The notes under the pieces were generated by a model, which ran no database searches, was not told where the DNA came from, and was given only the letters and a program-made list of their open reading frames with translations. Of a stretch of DNA of 64,000 nucleotides, positions 42,440-51,328 are shown piece after piece. The stretch spans positions 372,001 to 436,000 of the forward strand of contig CBDCSD010000002.1 in assembly GCA_965221345.1 (NCBI GenBank), read 5' to 3'. A program made the position numbers and the translations under genes. The number at the start of each line of letters is the position of its first letter. Within the stretch, counting starts at the first letter, position 1. This DNA comes from Bin5 sp965221345. GTDB lineage: Bacteria > Chloroflexota > Anaerolineae > Caldilineales > Caldilineaceae.

Positions 42440-43348
42440 TCACTGGCCGCTGGCGACGCCAAAGGTCAGCCCGCGCACGAGGAATCTCTGCAATGTAAAC
42501 GCCGCCACCAGAACCGGGACCACCGCAATCGTTCCAGCGGCGCTGACGACTCCCCAGTCCAATTCATGCTGCGGAATCTGCGCCTGGATCGCAATCGGAA
42601 GCGTCATGGTTTTCATGGAATTCACGAAGTAGAGGGCGATGATGTACTCGTTCCAGTTGAAAATAAACAGCAAGATGGCGATCGAAAAAAGGCTGGGGAA
42701 GATCAGTGGCAGCAGGATGCGGCGCACGGCACCGAAACGTGTATCTCCATCCATCAGGGCAGCTTCCTCTACGTCCATGGGGACGTCCATGAAGGTGCTG
42801 CGCAGGACCCAGACAGCGAAAGCGGTGTTCAGCACAGTGTACAGAATGATAAGCGTGTACTTTTCGTCGATAATTCCCAGGTTGCTGCCGAGGAGGAAGA
42901 GGGGGATGGCGGAGGCGATGGGGGGCAGGAGGGCGACGAGGCCCATCAGGCCGACGACGATGGCGACGAACTTGAAGGGCAGGCGCATCCTGGTGGCGGC
43001 GTAGGCGGCGGGGACTGCGATAATGAGGCAAATGATTGTTGCCAAGGTGGCAACGACGAGACTGTTGTAGACGTTTTCGAGGATACGGCGTTCAAAGATG
43101 GTTACCCAGGCGTCGAGACGGGGCTCTGTCGGGAAGAGACGAGGCGGGATGTGGGCCAGGTCGCGCAAAGACTTGACGGAAGAGACGGCCACCCAGTACA
43201 TGGGGACGAGGGTCCAGAATGCGGCGAGGTAGAGGACGACGACTACGAGCACCTTTCGCAGGTTGAAACGGCGCTCCTGTGCGGCCATTGCAACAGGATG
43301 GGTCACGGTTTCGCCGGTTGCCGTCTGACTCGCTTCTGTTTGTGCCAT
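42440..43348 (-). CDS. Sugar ABC transporter permease (MalG-like)
   Basis: A 302-residue inner-membrane permease. After a cytoplasmic tail of about 30 residues comes helix 1 (VLVVVVLYLAAFWTLVPMYWV) and the SSVKSLRDLAHIPP region typical of MalG. The EAA loop is MDVEEAALMDGDTRFGAVRRILLP. The ATG at 43348 has GGAG at a slightly long spacing. An in-frame ATG at 43363 would add five residues. It is 34 bases past the companion permease and 112 bases before the ATPase, all on the same strand. Confidence 0.92.
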   Translation of the reverse strand: MAQTEASQTATGETVTHPVAMAAQERRFNLRKVLVVVVLYLAAFWTLVPMYWVAVSSVKSLRDLAHIPPRLFPTEPRLDAWVTIFERRILENVYNSLVVATLATIICLIIAVPAAYAATRMRLPFKFVAIVVGLMGLVALLPPIASAIPLFLLGSNLGIIDEKYTLIILYTVLNTAFAVWVLRSTFMDVPMDVEEAALMDGDTRFGAVRRILLPLIFPSLFSIAILLFIFNWNEYIIALYFVNSMKTMTLPIAIQAQIPQHELDWGVVSAAGTIAVVPVLVAAFTLQRFLVRGLTFGVASGQ

Positions 43349-43382
43349 CAGATCGCACTCCATAGGTAAACGGCCACAGGGC

Positions 43383-44390
43383 TCATCGGCTTCTGCGCTC
43401 CACCCACAGATATCTGACGAAGAGCGTGCCGGCGATATAGGTCATCAGCAGCATGACGAGCACAGCCGCAGAGGCGTAGTGGGGCTTGAGCCGCTGGAAG
43501 GACATGCCGTAGATGTACCAGGACAGGTTCCAGGTAGCCCGGCCCGGGCCGCCTTGGGTGGTCGCGGCAATGGTGCCGATGGTGCGGGTGGACCAGACAA
43601 AGACGAGGATGGTGGCGATGGCGAACATTGGCCTGATATAGGGGATGGTCATGTCCCAGAAGGCGCGCCAGCGGGTTGCGCCATCGACGGCGGCGGCCTC
43701 GTAGATGTCGCGGGGGACCTGGTTCAGGCCGGCGTAAAGAAGCAGAAATGCCAGGGGGCTGATGCGCCAGACCTCGACGACACAGAGGGCGATAAAGGCG
43801 GTATCGGCCTTCACAAGCCAGATGATAGGTTCGATGCCGAGTAGGGTGAGTGGAAAGTTTACCAGTCCCAAGGTGGGGTGGTACATGATCTTCCACATCA
43901 TACCGGCGACGATTTCGGAGACCATGAGTGGAATAATAAGGATGGAGATCCAGAGGGTCTTGCGGCCGGCATAGTCGCTGCGCACAAGCAGGGCCAGTCC
44001 CAGCCCCACGAGCAGGCACATGGGAACGACTACGATGGCCATCTTGAGGCTGAAAATCAGAGCGCCATGGAAGATGGTGTCCCTGGTAAGCCGGGAGAGG
44101 TTGGTCAGGCCGATAAACTCACCTTTCTCGCTGGTGAGGATCAACCAGATGTTGTAGACGATGGGATAGAACTGGATAAGGACCAGAGTCAGGAGGCTGG
44201 GCACGATCAGAATAAACCCGAGGCGGTTGTCGCGATAGCGGAAAAGTTCGGACCACATGCCCTGGGGGGGCGGCGGTTGTACGTTCACGCTTATCGTGCC
44301 TTGGTCCGGCAAGGGATTAACGGTCTGCTGTACGGTCAACGATGCCCTCCTTGGACCGGAAGCTAATGAAGGCGACCCTTGTACGCCCAT
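43383..44390 (-). CDS. Sugar ABC transporter permease (MalF-like)
   Basis: A 335-residue inner-membrane permease of the MalF/UgpA type. A Pro/Gln-rich cytoplasmic tail of about 45 residues precedes helix 1 (LGFILIVPSLLTLVLIQFYPI). The EAA loop is DIYEAAAVDGATRWRAFWDMTIP, and the TTQGGPGRAT motif near the last helix is typical. The ATG at 44390 is chosen as the first ATG. A TTG at 44408 and an internal ATG before WSELFRYRDNR are alternatives, and none has a strong ribosome site. It lies between the binding-protein and MalG-like genes. Confidence 0.9.
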   Translation of the reverse strand: MGVQGSPSLASGPRRASLTVQQTVNPLPDQGTISVNVQPPPPQGMWSELFRYRDNRLGFILIVPSLLTLVLIQFYPIVYNIWLILTSEKGEFIGLTNLSRLTRDTIFHGALIFSLKMAIVVVPMCLLVGLGLALLVRSDYAGRKTLWISILIIPLMVSEIVAGMMWKIMYHPTLGLVNFPLTLLGIEPIIWLVKADTAFIALCVVEVWRISPLAFLLLYAGLNQVPRDIYEAAAVDGATRWRAFWDMTIPYIRPMFAIATILVFVWSTRTIGTIAATTQGGPGRATWNLSWYIYGMSFQRLKPHYASAAVLVMLLMTYIAGTLFVRYLWVERRSR

Positions 44391-44459
44391 GCTCGAAGGG
44401 TGCGACAAAGGGAGAGAGGAGTGAGGGGGAATCTCGCTCCTCTCTATTCGGAAATCAAT

Positions 44460-45803
44460 CTAGTTGGTTACACCCTCCATCTCGAGCCGGATTTCGGCGC
44501 CAGCCTGCTCGCAGGCTTCCTGGCCGGTCATGTCACCGGCACCGACCGCGCTGAACGCCGGCCCAAGGATGGCGAGGCTGATTCCTGTGGCCTGGGTGCT
44601 ACGGGGCCGCCACTTGGGCGGCACCATCAGGGCCTCAAACTGCGCCGGGAACCAGGGTTTCTCCAGGATCAGTTCAGGGTCGTTGAAGACCGACTTGCGG
44701 AAGGGGATGCCGCCGGCGTGGGCGTAGGCCAAGGCGTGCTCCTGGTTGTAGTGCATCCACTCCATATAGGCCCAGGTGGCGTCCTTATTCTCGGAATGGG
44801 CATTGAGCACGAGACCCCAGTGGCCCATCATGGAGACATGGGGAGCGCCGACCTCGGAGGCGGGCAGAGGCAAATAGAGCATCTTGCCGGCGACATCAGA
44901 GTCGGTCTCGTCCTCGAAGGCTGCGTAGGCGTCGCCGGGCCAGCCGATGCCCATCATGGCGCGCCCGGAGATGACTTCGGCCACCATCTCGGTCGTGCCA
45001 TAGGTGTTGCCGCCTGGCGGCAGGTATTTGCTTAACTGCTCATAGAGCGTGAGCGCATCGCAGCCGGCCTCGTTGTCGAGGATGACATTGAACTCGTCGT
45101 CAAAGATGCCGCCGCCCAATGACCACAGCAGGGCCAGCGCATCGCTGCCCGCCGCCCCGCGCACATTGTAGGCGTAGAAGGGCGGGTCGCAGTCTGGGCA
45201 ATGCACCGTTTCGGCGATCTTCAGAACGTCGTCCCAGGTCTCGGGCGGAGCCAGTCCTTGTTCGTCGAGGATGTCCTGGCGGATGTAGAACATGATGACG
45301 TTGCCCTGAATGGGCAGGGCGTGCAGGTCTGGGCGCTCACCGGTCTGGAAGTCCTTGGGGATGGGACCATAAGGGGGAGGCCAGGAGAAGACATCATAGG
45401 AGATCTCGGGCACATCGTCGTCGCGGGTTGCGCCATAGGCTTCGGTCAGGTTCACCGACAGACCGCCGTCGACGATGTTGGGCATCCAGGGATCATCAGC
45501 GAAGATGACGTCAAATTCGCCGGATTTGGAGCGCGCCAGCGAGATCACCTTTTCGAAGAATGTTGTCCAGGGGAAGGGCACTACTTCGACCTTGATGCCC
45601 GGGTTTTCATCTTCAAACTGCGGGATCAGAGCGACGAGGCCATCAGCCAGGGGGCCCTGGGCGGTGATGATTTTGATGGTGACTTCCTCGACCATTTCGT
45701 CTGCCATGGCCCCCGACTCGGCGGGTGCCGCGGGCGCCGCGCAGGCCGACAACATGACTGCAATCACCAGGGCGAGGATGGCGAACAGATTGAGCTTTCT
45801 CAT
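44460..45803 (-). CDS. Sugar ABC transporter substrate-binding lipoprotein (family 1)
   Basis: A 447-residue extracellular solute-binding protein. Lipoprotein signal: MRKLNLF, hydrophobic core, lipobox LSAC with Cys21, then an Ala/Pro/Glu linker. The mature part shows family-1 features: ENPGIKVEVVPFPWTTFFEKV, DVIFADDPWMPNIVDGG, GNVIMFYIRQDILDEQGLAPPETWDDVLKIAE and GIGWPGDAYAAF. The CPDCDPP segment adds two Cys that may form a disulfide. The ATG at 45803 follows a strong AAGGAGGAA. It is the first gene of the transporter operon (binding protein, MalF, MalG, ATPase) running to 41245. The sugar is unknown. Confidence 0.93.
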   Translation of the reverse strand: MRKLNLFAILALVIAVMLSACAAPAAPAESGAMADEMVEEVTIKIITAQGPLADGLVALIPQFEDENPGIKVEVVPFPWTTFFEKVISLARSKSGEFDVIFADDPWMPNIVDGGLSVNLTEAYGATRDDDVPEISYDVFSWPPPYGPIPKDFQTGERPDLHALPIQGNVIMFYIRQDILDEQGLAPPETWDDVLKIAETVHCPDCDPPFYAYNVRGAAGSDALALLWSLGGGIFDDEFNVILDNEAGCDALTLYEQLSKYLPPGGNTYGTTEMVAEVISGRAMMGIGWPGDAYAAFEDETDSDVAGKMLYLPLPASEVGAPHVSMMGHWGLVLNAHSENKDATWAYMEWMHYNQEHALAYAHAGGIPFRKSVFNDPELILEKPWFPAQFEALMVPPKWRPRSTQATGISLAILGPAFSAVGAGDMTGQEACEQAGAEIRLEMEGVTN

Positions 45804-46012
45804 AACTTTGCTTCCTCCTTACTGAATGGGTTTGGAGAGATCTGCACTGCTGTTCCACTTAAATGCGATACAATCAGGCGCTTGGCAAGGTCAAATAACG
45901 GGTGACAATCTATCCTTTTTTGGCGGTTTGGCTGGCTGGCATTCTGGAGGAAGATGCAGTTTTTGTCAACTACCCACAATCGAGGTGTGCATCCCAGATT
46001 TCTTGGGCAGCC

Positions 46013-46058
46013 GCTGTCTGAATCAGGATTTTCAGGATTGAAGGATTTTCAGAATTGC
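46013..46058. repeat. Dispersed repeat, GCTGTCTGAATCAGGATT type, copy 1
   Basis: It reads GCTGTCTGAATCAGGATT, then TTCAGGATTGAAGGATTTTC. A second copy with GCAGGATTTGGGGATTTTC is at 51610-51656. It has no coding sense. The same type of repeat is, from memory, common between genes in related genomes. Confidence 0.7.
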
Positions 46059-46059
46059 T

Positions 46060-46147
46060 GTAGCACGCCTTTCATGCCATTCGCCCCTTCTGCAGTGCCT
46101 TTCTTGACTAACCCTTCATCCCAGCCACGATTCAGGCTTATTCGTTA
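46060..46147 (+). mobile_element. IS66 right-end remnant
   Basis: The stretch ends TTCAGGCTTATTCGTTAC, aligning with the IS66 end ATCAGGCTTAGTAGTTAC at 33339-33356. Upstream it reads AFLD-stop-PFIPATIQA, against AFLDQPFIPSTNQA at the IS66 transposase C-terminus. The Gln codon has become a stop. The rest of the element is gone. Confidence 0.8.
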
Positions 46148-46256
46148 CGTCGGTGATAGACAGCTCTGGTTGGCAGCCGCCGCTTAGAAACGATGATGGC
46201 GTATGGCTGCGGCGCGGGTTTGCAGTCGGGTTTGCAGTCGGGTTTTCAGGGGGCGT

Positions 46257-46277
46257 TGCGGGGGGAATCCCCCCGCA
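46257..46277. repeat. Perfect GC-rich palindrome
   Basis: Arms TGCGGGGGGA and TCCCCCCGCA flank a single A. It could form a very stable hairpin on either strand. It is followed by a smaller GGGCCGCAGGCCC inverted repeat. No T-run follows, so it is not a typical terminator. Confidence 0.7.
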
Positions 46278-46725
46278 CAAGGGAGGGCCGCAGGCCCGAC
46301 CGCGCCAAAAACGAGGAGTGAGTGAAGAGGAGTGAGAAGAGAGAGAAAATCTTCGCTCGCCTCACTCAGAGGCGCGAACTGTCTATGGCTGAGACGTTAC
46401 GGATATTTTGGGCCAGCTGAAGGGGCGCAACGAAACGACACAATAATTTGGGATGCACCCAAATCGAGGGTATCGGATAGTTTGGGCCAAACACAACGAC
46501 TTCGAGAGTCTCGGTGTGAAAAACCAGCCACTGCAGAGTTGCCCGTTGCAGGTCTTCCCTTGGATTTCTTCCCATGCTGGGACCGAGAGGCGCGCAGGGT
46601 AGGTGTCCGTCGTGGTCAGGCGGCGGTTGCGAATAGCCTGTGCTTGTAAAAAGGAGGGGCTAAACTCTTTTCCCGCGGCGGTACGGGGCCAGAACTCGGC
46701 TGCACGGGATGCGAGCTGTCTCTTG

Positions 46726-47850
46726 TCATGCAAGTTCCCAGCGGACGGCCACCACATACTGGACTATAGGGCTCGCCTGCGTCCACTCGTGGAAGACGGT
46801 AAAAAGGGTACCGTCGTTGAGTTGGATCGTGGTCGGATATCCGATGTGCCAGTACAGATTGGGGACCGCTTGTGGTTGTGCAGTACCCCCGGCGCTGATG
46901 ACAAACTCATTAGCGACGTCCCAGTGCAGCCCATCGTCGGAGATAGATCCACGGATTCCCCAAGGTTCGCGCCGATGGCCGTAGGTGCAGAGCATGCGTC
47001 CATCCTGCAGCAGGGTGAGATCGGCAGGGTATCCCCAGAGGTTGGTCGGTTCAGGTCGACTCCAGGATTCACCTTCATTGCGAGACCAGGCAGTCCACAT
47101 GTGTTGGTGCCGGTTACGGACTCCATGCATGGTTCGCATCATGGTGACCAGAGTGCCGTCGGCGGTGCGTGCGAGCGCGGTCTCGTCGAATGAGATGATA
47201 TTGGAGGGATCATAGGCTATGGTGGAGTAATATTCCCAGTCCTCCCCCTTGTTGTCGGAACGCATCAGGTAGGAGCGAACCCGTTCGTGGAGGCTGTCCG
47301 TTTCCATCCAGGCACGCGCGAACTGGTGTCCATGACAGGCCATCAACAGAGAGCCGTTCGGTAACTCCAACACGCTGTCGATAGGTTGCCCCCATCGCAT
47401 AGGCGCCACATTCGCTTTATAGGCTTCTCCCCAGGTATATCCGTTGTCCGCCGACGTGACGATGCCGACACCGTCGACATCGCGTGTACCGCGCGGCCTG
47501 TCTTGCGGCCCGAAGTCGTCATGTATGCCCTTCTGGTCAACGAAGGCCCACTGAAAATAGTTGACCAGGAGCGAACCGTCTGAGAGTTGGGTGATGGAGG
47601 GTGTGTCGCTGCCAAAATGATGGGTAGACGGCCAGACCGTTAGCCGGGGCGACCGATCCCACGACTGGCCGTTATCGGTAGAGCGAATCAGGAGAATGCT
47701 GTCAAAATCCGGATGTATATAGCCGCTGGTTTCATTGAAGACCACAACCACATCGCCGTTCCGGAGTTGAGCGGCGCCCACCTGACAGGTGTAGCGGGTG
47801 GGGTCATGATAGAGGGTGAGCTTCTCCGCGTTTCTCATGATTTCAGTCAT
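46726..47850 (-). CDS. Sialidase-like exo-glycosidase (BNR/Asp-box beta-propeller)
   Basis: A 374-residue six-bladed propeller of the sialidase superfamily. Five Asp-box (SxDxGxxW-like) repeats can be read: RSTDNGQSWDR, TSADNGYTWGE, RSDNKGEDWEY, SRNEGESWSRP and SDDGLHWDV. Sialidases release terminal sialic acid, but many relatives act on other glycans, and the catalytic Arg triad cannot be assigned by eye. No signal peptide follows the chosen ATG at 47850 (MTEIMRNAEKL), suggesting cytoplasmic action on imported oligosaccharides. The gene is downstream of a permease pair and binding protein on the same strand, which could import its substrate. Confidence 0.85.
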   Translation of the reverse strand: MTEIMRNAEKLTLYHDPTRYTCQVGAAQLRNGDVVVVFNETSGYIHPDFDSILLIRSTDNGQSWDRSPRLTVWPSTHHFGSDTPSITQLSDGSLLVNYFQWAFVDQKGIHDDFGPQDRPRGTRDVDGVGIVTSADNGYTWGEAYKANVAPMRWGQPIDSVLELPNGSLLMACHGHQFARAWMETDSLHERVRSYLMRSDNKGEDWEYYSTIAYDPSNIISFDETALARTADGTLVTMMRTMHGVRNRHQHMWTAWSRNEGESWSRPEPTNLWGYPADLTLLQDGRMLCTYGHRREPWGIRGSISDDGLHWDVANEFVISAGGTAQPQAVPNLYWHIGYPTTIQLNDGTLFTVFHEWTQASPIVQYVVAVRWELA

Positions 47851-48017
47851 AGAGCATCTCTTATTTTTCGTCAATCCGGTAGGTTCGTGCTGTTCTGCAG
47901 ACGTTGGGTACGCACCTTCAGAGACTTGCAAACATCTGAGATTCACCCACAAAGGTCATCAGGAAGCGGGGACAGACAGAGGGTGAAACCCTGCCAACGG
48001 CCGTCGTCCAGGTCCTT

Positions 48018-48890
48018 TCAGCCTTTGATGCCTATCTGGGTGACGCCCTCGATGAAGTAACGTTGCAGGACAAGAAAAAATATCAGCGTTGGCAAGGCCA
48101 CGATGGCTACGGCGGCCATCGCTTCACCATAGCCGCTCTGCGAGGACGTCCCCTGAATATCCAGACGGGTGTAGACTGCCATGCCCACAGGCAGTGTTTT
48201 CCATTCCGTCCTGAACGCCACCAGCAGCGGCCAGAGGAAGGAGTTCCAGTTTCCGGTAAATATGAGAATGGCGCCGGCCAGGGTAGCCGGCCTTGCCAGT
48301 GGCAGCGCCACGCGGATAAAGGTGCCAAAGCGACTACAGCCATCGATCGCGGCTGCATCCTCCAACTCAGTCGGAAACGAGAGAAAGAACTGGCGATACA
48401 GGTAGACGGGAAAGACGCTGGCCAGCGGTGGAATGATCAGGGCCAGATAGCTGTCCTGGATATTCAGTCGCAAGACACTAATAAACAGGGGCACTATTCC
48501 CATTTCGGGCGGAATCATCAGCGAGCTGATCAGCAACCAGAAGACGACGGTACGCCCGGGAAAGTGCATTCTCGCCAGTGCAAAGCCGGTGAGTGACCCC
48601 AACACCAGACTGCCGGCCACGACACCTGTCGAGGTGACAATACTGTTTGTAAACCAACGCACAACAGGTGTGTCGGCTACTACAGTCTGATAGTGCTCCC
48701 AGGTTATCTCTCTGGGGATCAGATCGATGCCGGCCAGGATCAGCCTGTCCGGTTTGACCGAGGTAACGAACATCCAATAGAGCGGAAACAGCCACAAGAG
48801 GGCCACAACCGCACCTGGAAACCAGATAATGGAGGTGCGGACCAAGCGCAACGACAACCGGGTATTGATCATGCTGTGTGCCCTGTTCAT
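48018..48890 (-). CDS. Sugar ABC transporter permease (MalG-like)
   Basis: A 290-residue inner-membrane permease. Helix 1 is VALLWLFPLYWMFVTSVKP, then the RLILAGIDLIPREITWEHYQ segment. The EAA loop is PTELEDAAAIDGCSRFGTFIRVALP. Helices and final IEGVTQIGIKG match the family. The start at 48890 is accepted. An in-frame ATG at 48872 with an AGGG site is an alternative. It follows the MalF-like gene by 13 bases, with the sialidase-like gene next on the same strand. Confidence 0.92.
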   Translation of the reverse strand: MNRAHSMINTRLSLRLVRTSIIWFPGAVVALLWLFPLYWMFVTSVKPDRLILAGIDLIPREITWEHYQTVVADTPVVRWFTNSIVTSTGVVAGSLVLGSLTGFALARMHFPGRTVVFWLLISSLMIPPEMGIVPLFISVLRLNIQDSYLALIIPPLASVFPVYLYRQFFLSFPTELEDAAAIDGCSRFGTFIRVALPLARPATLAGAILIFTGNWNSFLWPLLVAFRTEWKTLPVGMAVYTRLDIQGTSSQSGYGEAMAAVAIVALPTLIFFLVLQRYFIEGVTQIGIKG

Positions 48891-48903
48891 GTCCGATTAC
48901 AGC

Positions 48904-49833
48904 CTAATTGCTATGTTCCCTTACCAGACGCGCCCGCAAAAGTGTAAAGATCAGAATTGTGAAGAACAGCAGGAGAGAGAGGGCCGCCGCAAAACCGAGC
49001 CGGAAGCGGACAAATCCCTCATGGTAGATATAGGAAACGATGGTGGCCGAGTGTCCGGCCGGTCCCCCCCCAGTCATCAGGTAGACTTGGCCGAAGATAC
49101 GAAAGGCACTGATGATTTCCAAAGTAATGACCAACCCCAGAGCCGGTGTCAAGAGCGGCAGCGTGATACGCCAGAATGATTGCCAAGCCGTCGCGCCATC
49201 GATGACAGCCGCTTCTCCCAGTTCGGCTGGGATCTCCTTGAGCCCCGCCAGAAGAATCACCATGTGGAATCCGACAGCCTGCCAGATGGTGACAAGGGAG
49301 ATCGACTGGATCACCCACTGGCTTGTCGTCAACCAGCCCTGTTTAGGAATGCCAATACCATATATTGCGACGTTGAGGAGACCTGTCTCTTTCTCGAATA
49401 TCCAGATCCAGATAATCGCGGTGACGGTAATGGCGACGACGTGGGGCGCAAAAAAGGCCGTCCGTATGGGGCCTGCAAGCCACTGTTCCCGGTTGATCCA
49501 GAGCGCCATCAGCAGGGCTACGATCACCGTTCCCGGTACGATGAGCGCGGCCATCTGGAAAGTATTGCCCCAGATCTTGGGGATCCAGTCGTCTTGAAGG
49601 ATGTCGCGGAAATTGTCTAGCCCCACCCAAACCGGGTCGCCGACAATGCCCCATTTGTTAAAGCTGATATAGATGCCGAAGAATATGGGAAGGAGTGTAA
49701 TAACAATGAAGATGAGGAGAAAAGGAAGAATAAACAGGTAAGCCTGCCACTCAATGCGGCGTCCTTGGTACCTGATTCTGTTTAGATGGGCAAGCCAACC
49801 GCCTGGCGTGGTCTTCTCGATCGAGTGGGTCAT
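48904..49833 (-). CDS. Sugar ABC transporter permease (MalF-like)
   Basis: A 309-residue inner-membrane permease. It has a short cytoplasmic tail, then helix 1 (YLFILPFLLIFIVITLLPIFFGIYIS) and the GDPVWVGLDNFRDILQDD periplasmic region. The EAA loop is AELGEAAVIDGATAWQSFWRITLP, and MTGGGPAGHSATIVSYIY precedes the last helices. The ATG at 49833 is used, with no strong ribosome site. It lies 76 bases after the binding-protein stop. No ATPase gene accompanies this set. Confidence 0.92.
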   Translation of the reverse strand: MTHSIEKTTPGGWLAHLNRIRYQGRRIEWQAYLFILPFLLIFIVITLLPIFFGIYISFNKWGIVGDPVWVGLDNFRDILQDDWIPKIWGNTFQMAALIVPGTVIVALLMALWINREQWLAGPIRTAFFAPHVVAITVTAIIWIWIFEKETGLLNVAIYGIGIPKQGWLTTSQWVIQSISLVTIWQAVGFHMVILLAGLKEIPAELGEAAVIDGATAWQSFWRITLPLLTPALGLVITLEIISAFRIFGQVYLMTGGGPAGHSATIVSYIYHEGFVRFRLGFAAALSLLLFFTILIFTLLRARLVREHSN

Positions 49834-49909
49834 GCACTGTTTTCTCAGTTAGAGGAGAGCCGGACAGAATGTCACCCGTCGCAAACCATTCTGCCCGGCT
49901 CCGTGACGC

Positions 49910-51328
49910 CTAGGCGTTGCGCTCATCCAGTATCTTCTGCCAGGCCTCTTCCACATCGGCCAAGCCTTCTTCGATGCTCTTCTCGCCAGCCCAGACCGGA
50001 TCCATCGACTTGGGTACGATTGCACTGCTGCCGGCATAGAAGGCAAACTGTCCGCCATCAACCATATTCAGATAATCGAAGAAGCTGTACTCAACCGCTT
50101 CGGCAAACGGTTTGCGCAGTTCCCAGTCAAGGCCAAGTGACATGTAATCAGGATCGTCCAGAATGGAGCGCCGGGGAGGCGCGCCGCGTCCTTCGGTCAC
50201 CCACAGCATCGAGTTGTCCGAGAACCATTTTATCACCTTTGCTCCTGCAACCAGATGGTCTTCGGTGCGGCCGGGCGCAGTGAAGAGCGCGAGGCCGTAT
50301 TCGCGGGCCTCGGTTGTCAACGTGTCCCCGATCAACGAAACCGGCGCGGTGATAAAGTCAAGGCCTTCGGTGTTCACATAGCCGAAGAGTGTCCACGGAC
50401 CGGTCCAGAAGATAGACCCCACCTGTTGCCCGTATGCACCATAGCGATCGGCAATGTCGCGGGTCGACATCTCATGTTCGTCGAAGGTATCAAGCACCCA
50501 TTGCGCGGCTTGAATCGGAGCATCGGTATCATTGAAGGTGACTGAAGTGCGGTCACCGTTGAGAGGCTGGGCGCCAAGTTGCTGTGCGATGATGCCGAAG
50601 ACCACATTGGGCTGTACGCTGGAGCCGGTCATAAGGAACCCTGAGCGCGTGATCTGGTCTCCTTCCTTGACTGTCATCGCCTTGGACCATTCGATCAGAG
50701 AGGGGCCGTCGGCCGGCGGATTGCTGACGTCCAAGCCGGCTTCTTCGGCGTGGTTGACATTGATCAGGGCGGCGATCGGCAGGATATCCATTGTAATGGA
50801 ATAGAGTTGCCCCTCCAGAGAAGACCACTCGATATACTGGGGCAGGAAGTCGTCCAGATCGAGGCCCACCGTCTCCATCAAGTCATCCAGAGGCGCAAGC
50901 CCGCCGGCCTGGTGCCAGACAGCAACATCGTTCATGGTGCGGAAGGAGATATCAGGCGGATTGCCGGTGGCGATAGAGGCCATGATCTTCGTCCCCATTT
51001 CGCCGCCACCGACCTGCTCATACTCGAAAGTGATGTCTGGATGTTCATTTGCCTCGTTGTAGTTTTCGCAGAAGCGTTCCCAGACCTGCGCGTCAGACGC
51101 GCCCAGGTCATACCACATGATGATTGTTTCTTGCATCGGAGCGGGGGCTGCCTCTTCATCCATGCTTTCTTCGGCAGCCGGCGCTGCCGCCGGCGCGCAA
51201 GCTGCCAGCGAGGTCATCGCAAGGCCGCCAAGCCCGAAGGCCATCCCGCGCATCAGGGAGCGCCGGCTGAGCACTGGTGAACCTGCACTTTCAAGACGGA
51301 CGCTGTCGTTGGGCTGTGCCTCTTTCAT
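49910..51328 (-). CDS. Sugar ABC transporter substrate-binding protein with Tat-like lipoprotein signal
   Basis: A 472-residue extracellular binding protein. The N-terminus has a twin-arginine-like SRRSLMRGMAFGLGG followed by a lipobox LAAC (Cys44) and an Ala/Glu linker, suggesting Tat export then lipidation. Family-1 features are IIMWYDLGASDAQVWERFC, GTKIMASIATGNPPDISF, VWHQAGGLAPLDDLM and GSIFWTGPWTLFGY. The ATG at 51328 follows GGAGG. It heads the run binding protein, MalF, MalG, sialidase-like. The ligand may be a glycan fragment handled by the sialidase-like protein, but this rests on position alone. Confidence 0.92.
   Translation of the reverse strand: MKEAQPNDSVRLESAGSPVLSRRSLMRGMAFGLGGLAMTSLAACAPAAAPAAEESMDEEAAPAPMQETIIMWYDLGASDAQVWERFCENYNEANEHPDITFEYEQVGGGEMGTKIMASIATGNPPDISFRTMNDVAVWHQAGGLAPLDDLMETVGLDLDDFLPQYIEWSSLEGQLYSITMDILPIAALINVNHAEEAGLDVSNPPADGPSLIEWSKAMTVKEGDQITRSGFLMTGSSVQPNVVFGIIAQQLGAQPLNGDRTSVTFNDTDAPIQAAQWVLDTFDEHEMSTRDIADRYGAYGQQVGSIFWTGPWTLFGYVNTEGLDFITAPVSLIGDTLTTEAREYGLALFTAPGRTEDHLVAGAKVIKWFSDNSMLWVTEGRGAPPRRSILDDPDYMSLGLDWELRKPFAEAVEYSFFDYLNMVDGGQFAFYAGSSAIVPKSMDPVWAGEKSIEEGLADVEEAWQKILDERNA

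Larger units (their letters stand above)
45804..46725. other. Long intergenic region with several repeats and an IS66 remnant
   Basis: No intact gene is supported. It contains a TGTCTGAATCAGGATT-type repeat (46013-46058), a decayed IS66 right end (46060-46147), tandem GGGTTTGCAGTC repeats (46216-46248), a perfect palindrome (46257-46277) and a GAGTGA-rich tract with CGCTCGCCTCACTC (46310-46375). Short open frames here lack motifs. The left part should contain the promoter of the binding-protein gene. Confidence 0.6.

Noticed and set aside
46603..47193. Plus-strand frame opposite the sialidase-like gene
   Set aside because: Antisense to Asp-box repeats and without motifs of its own.
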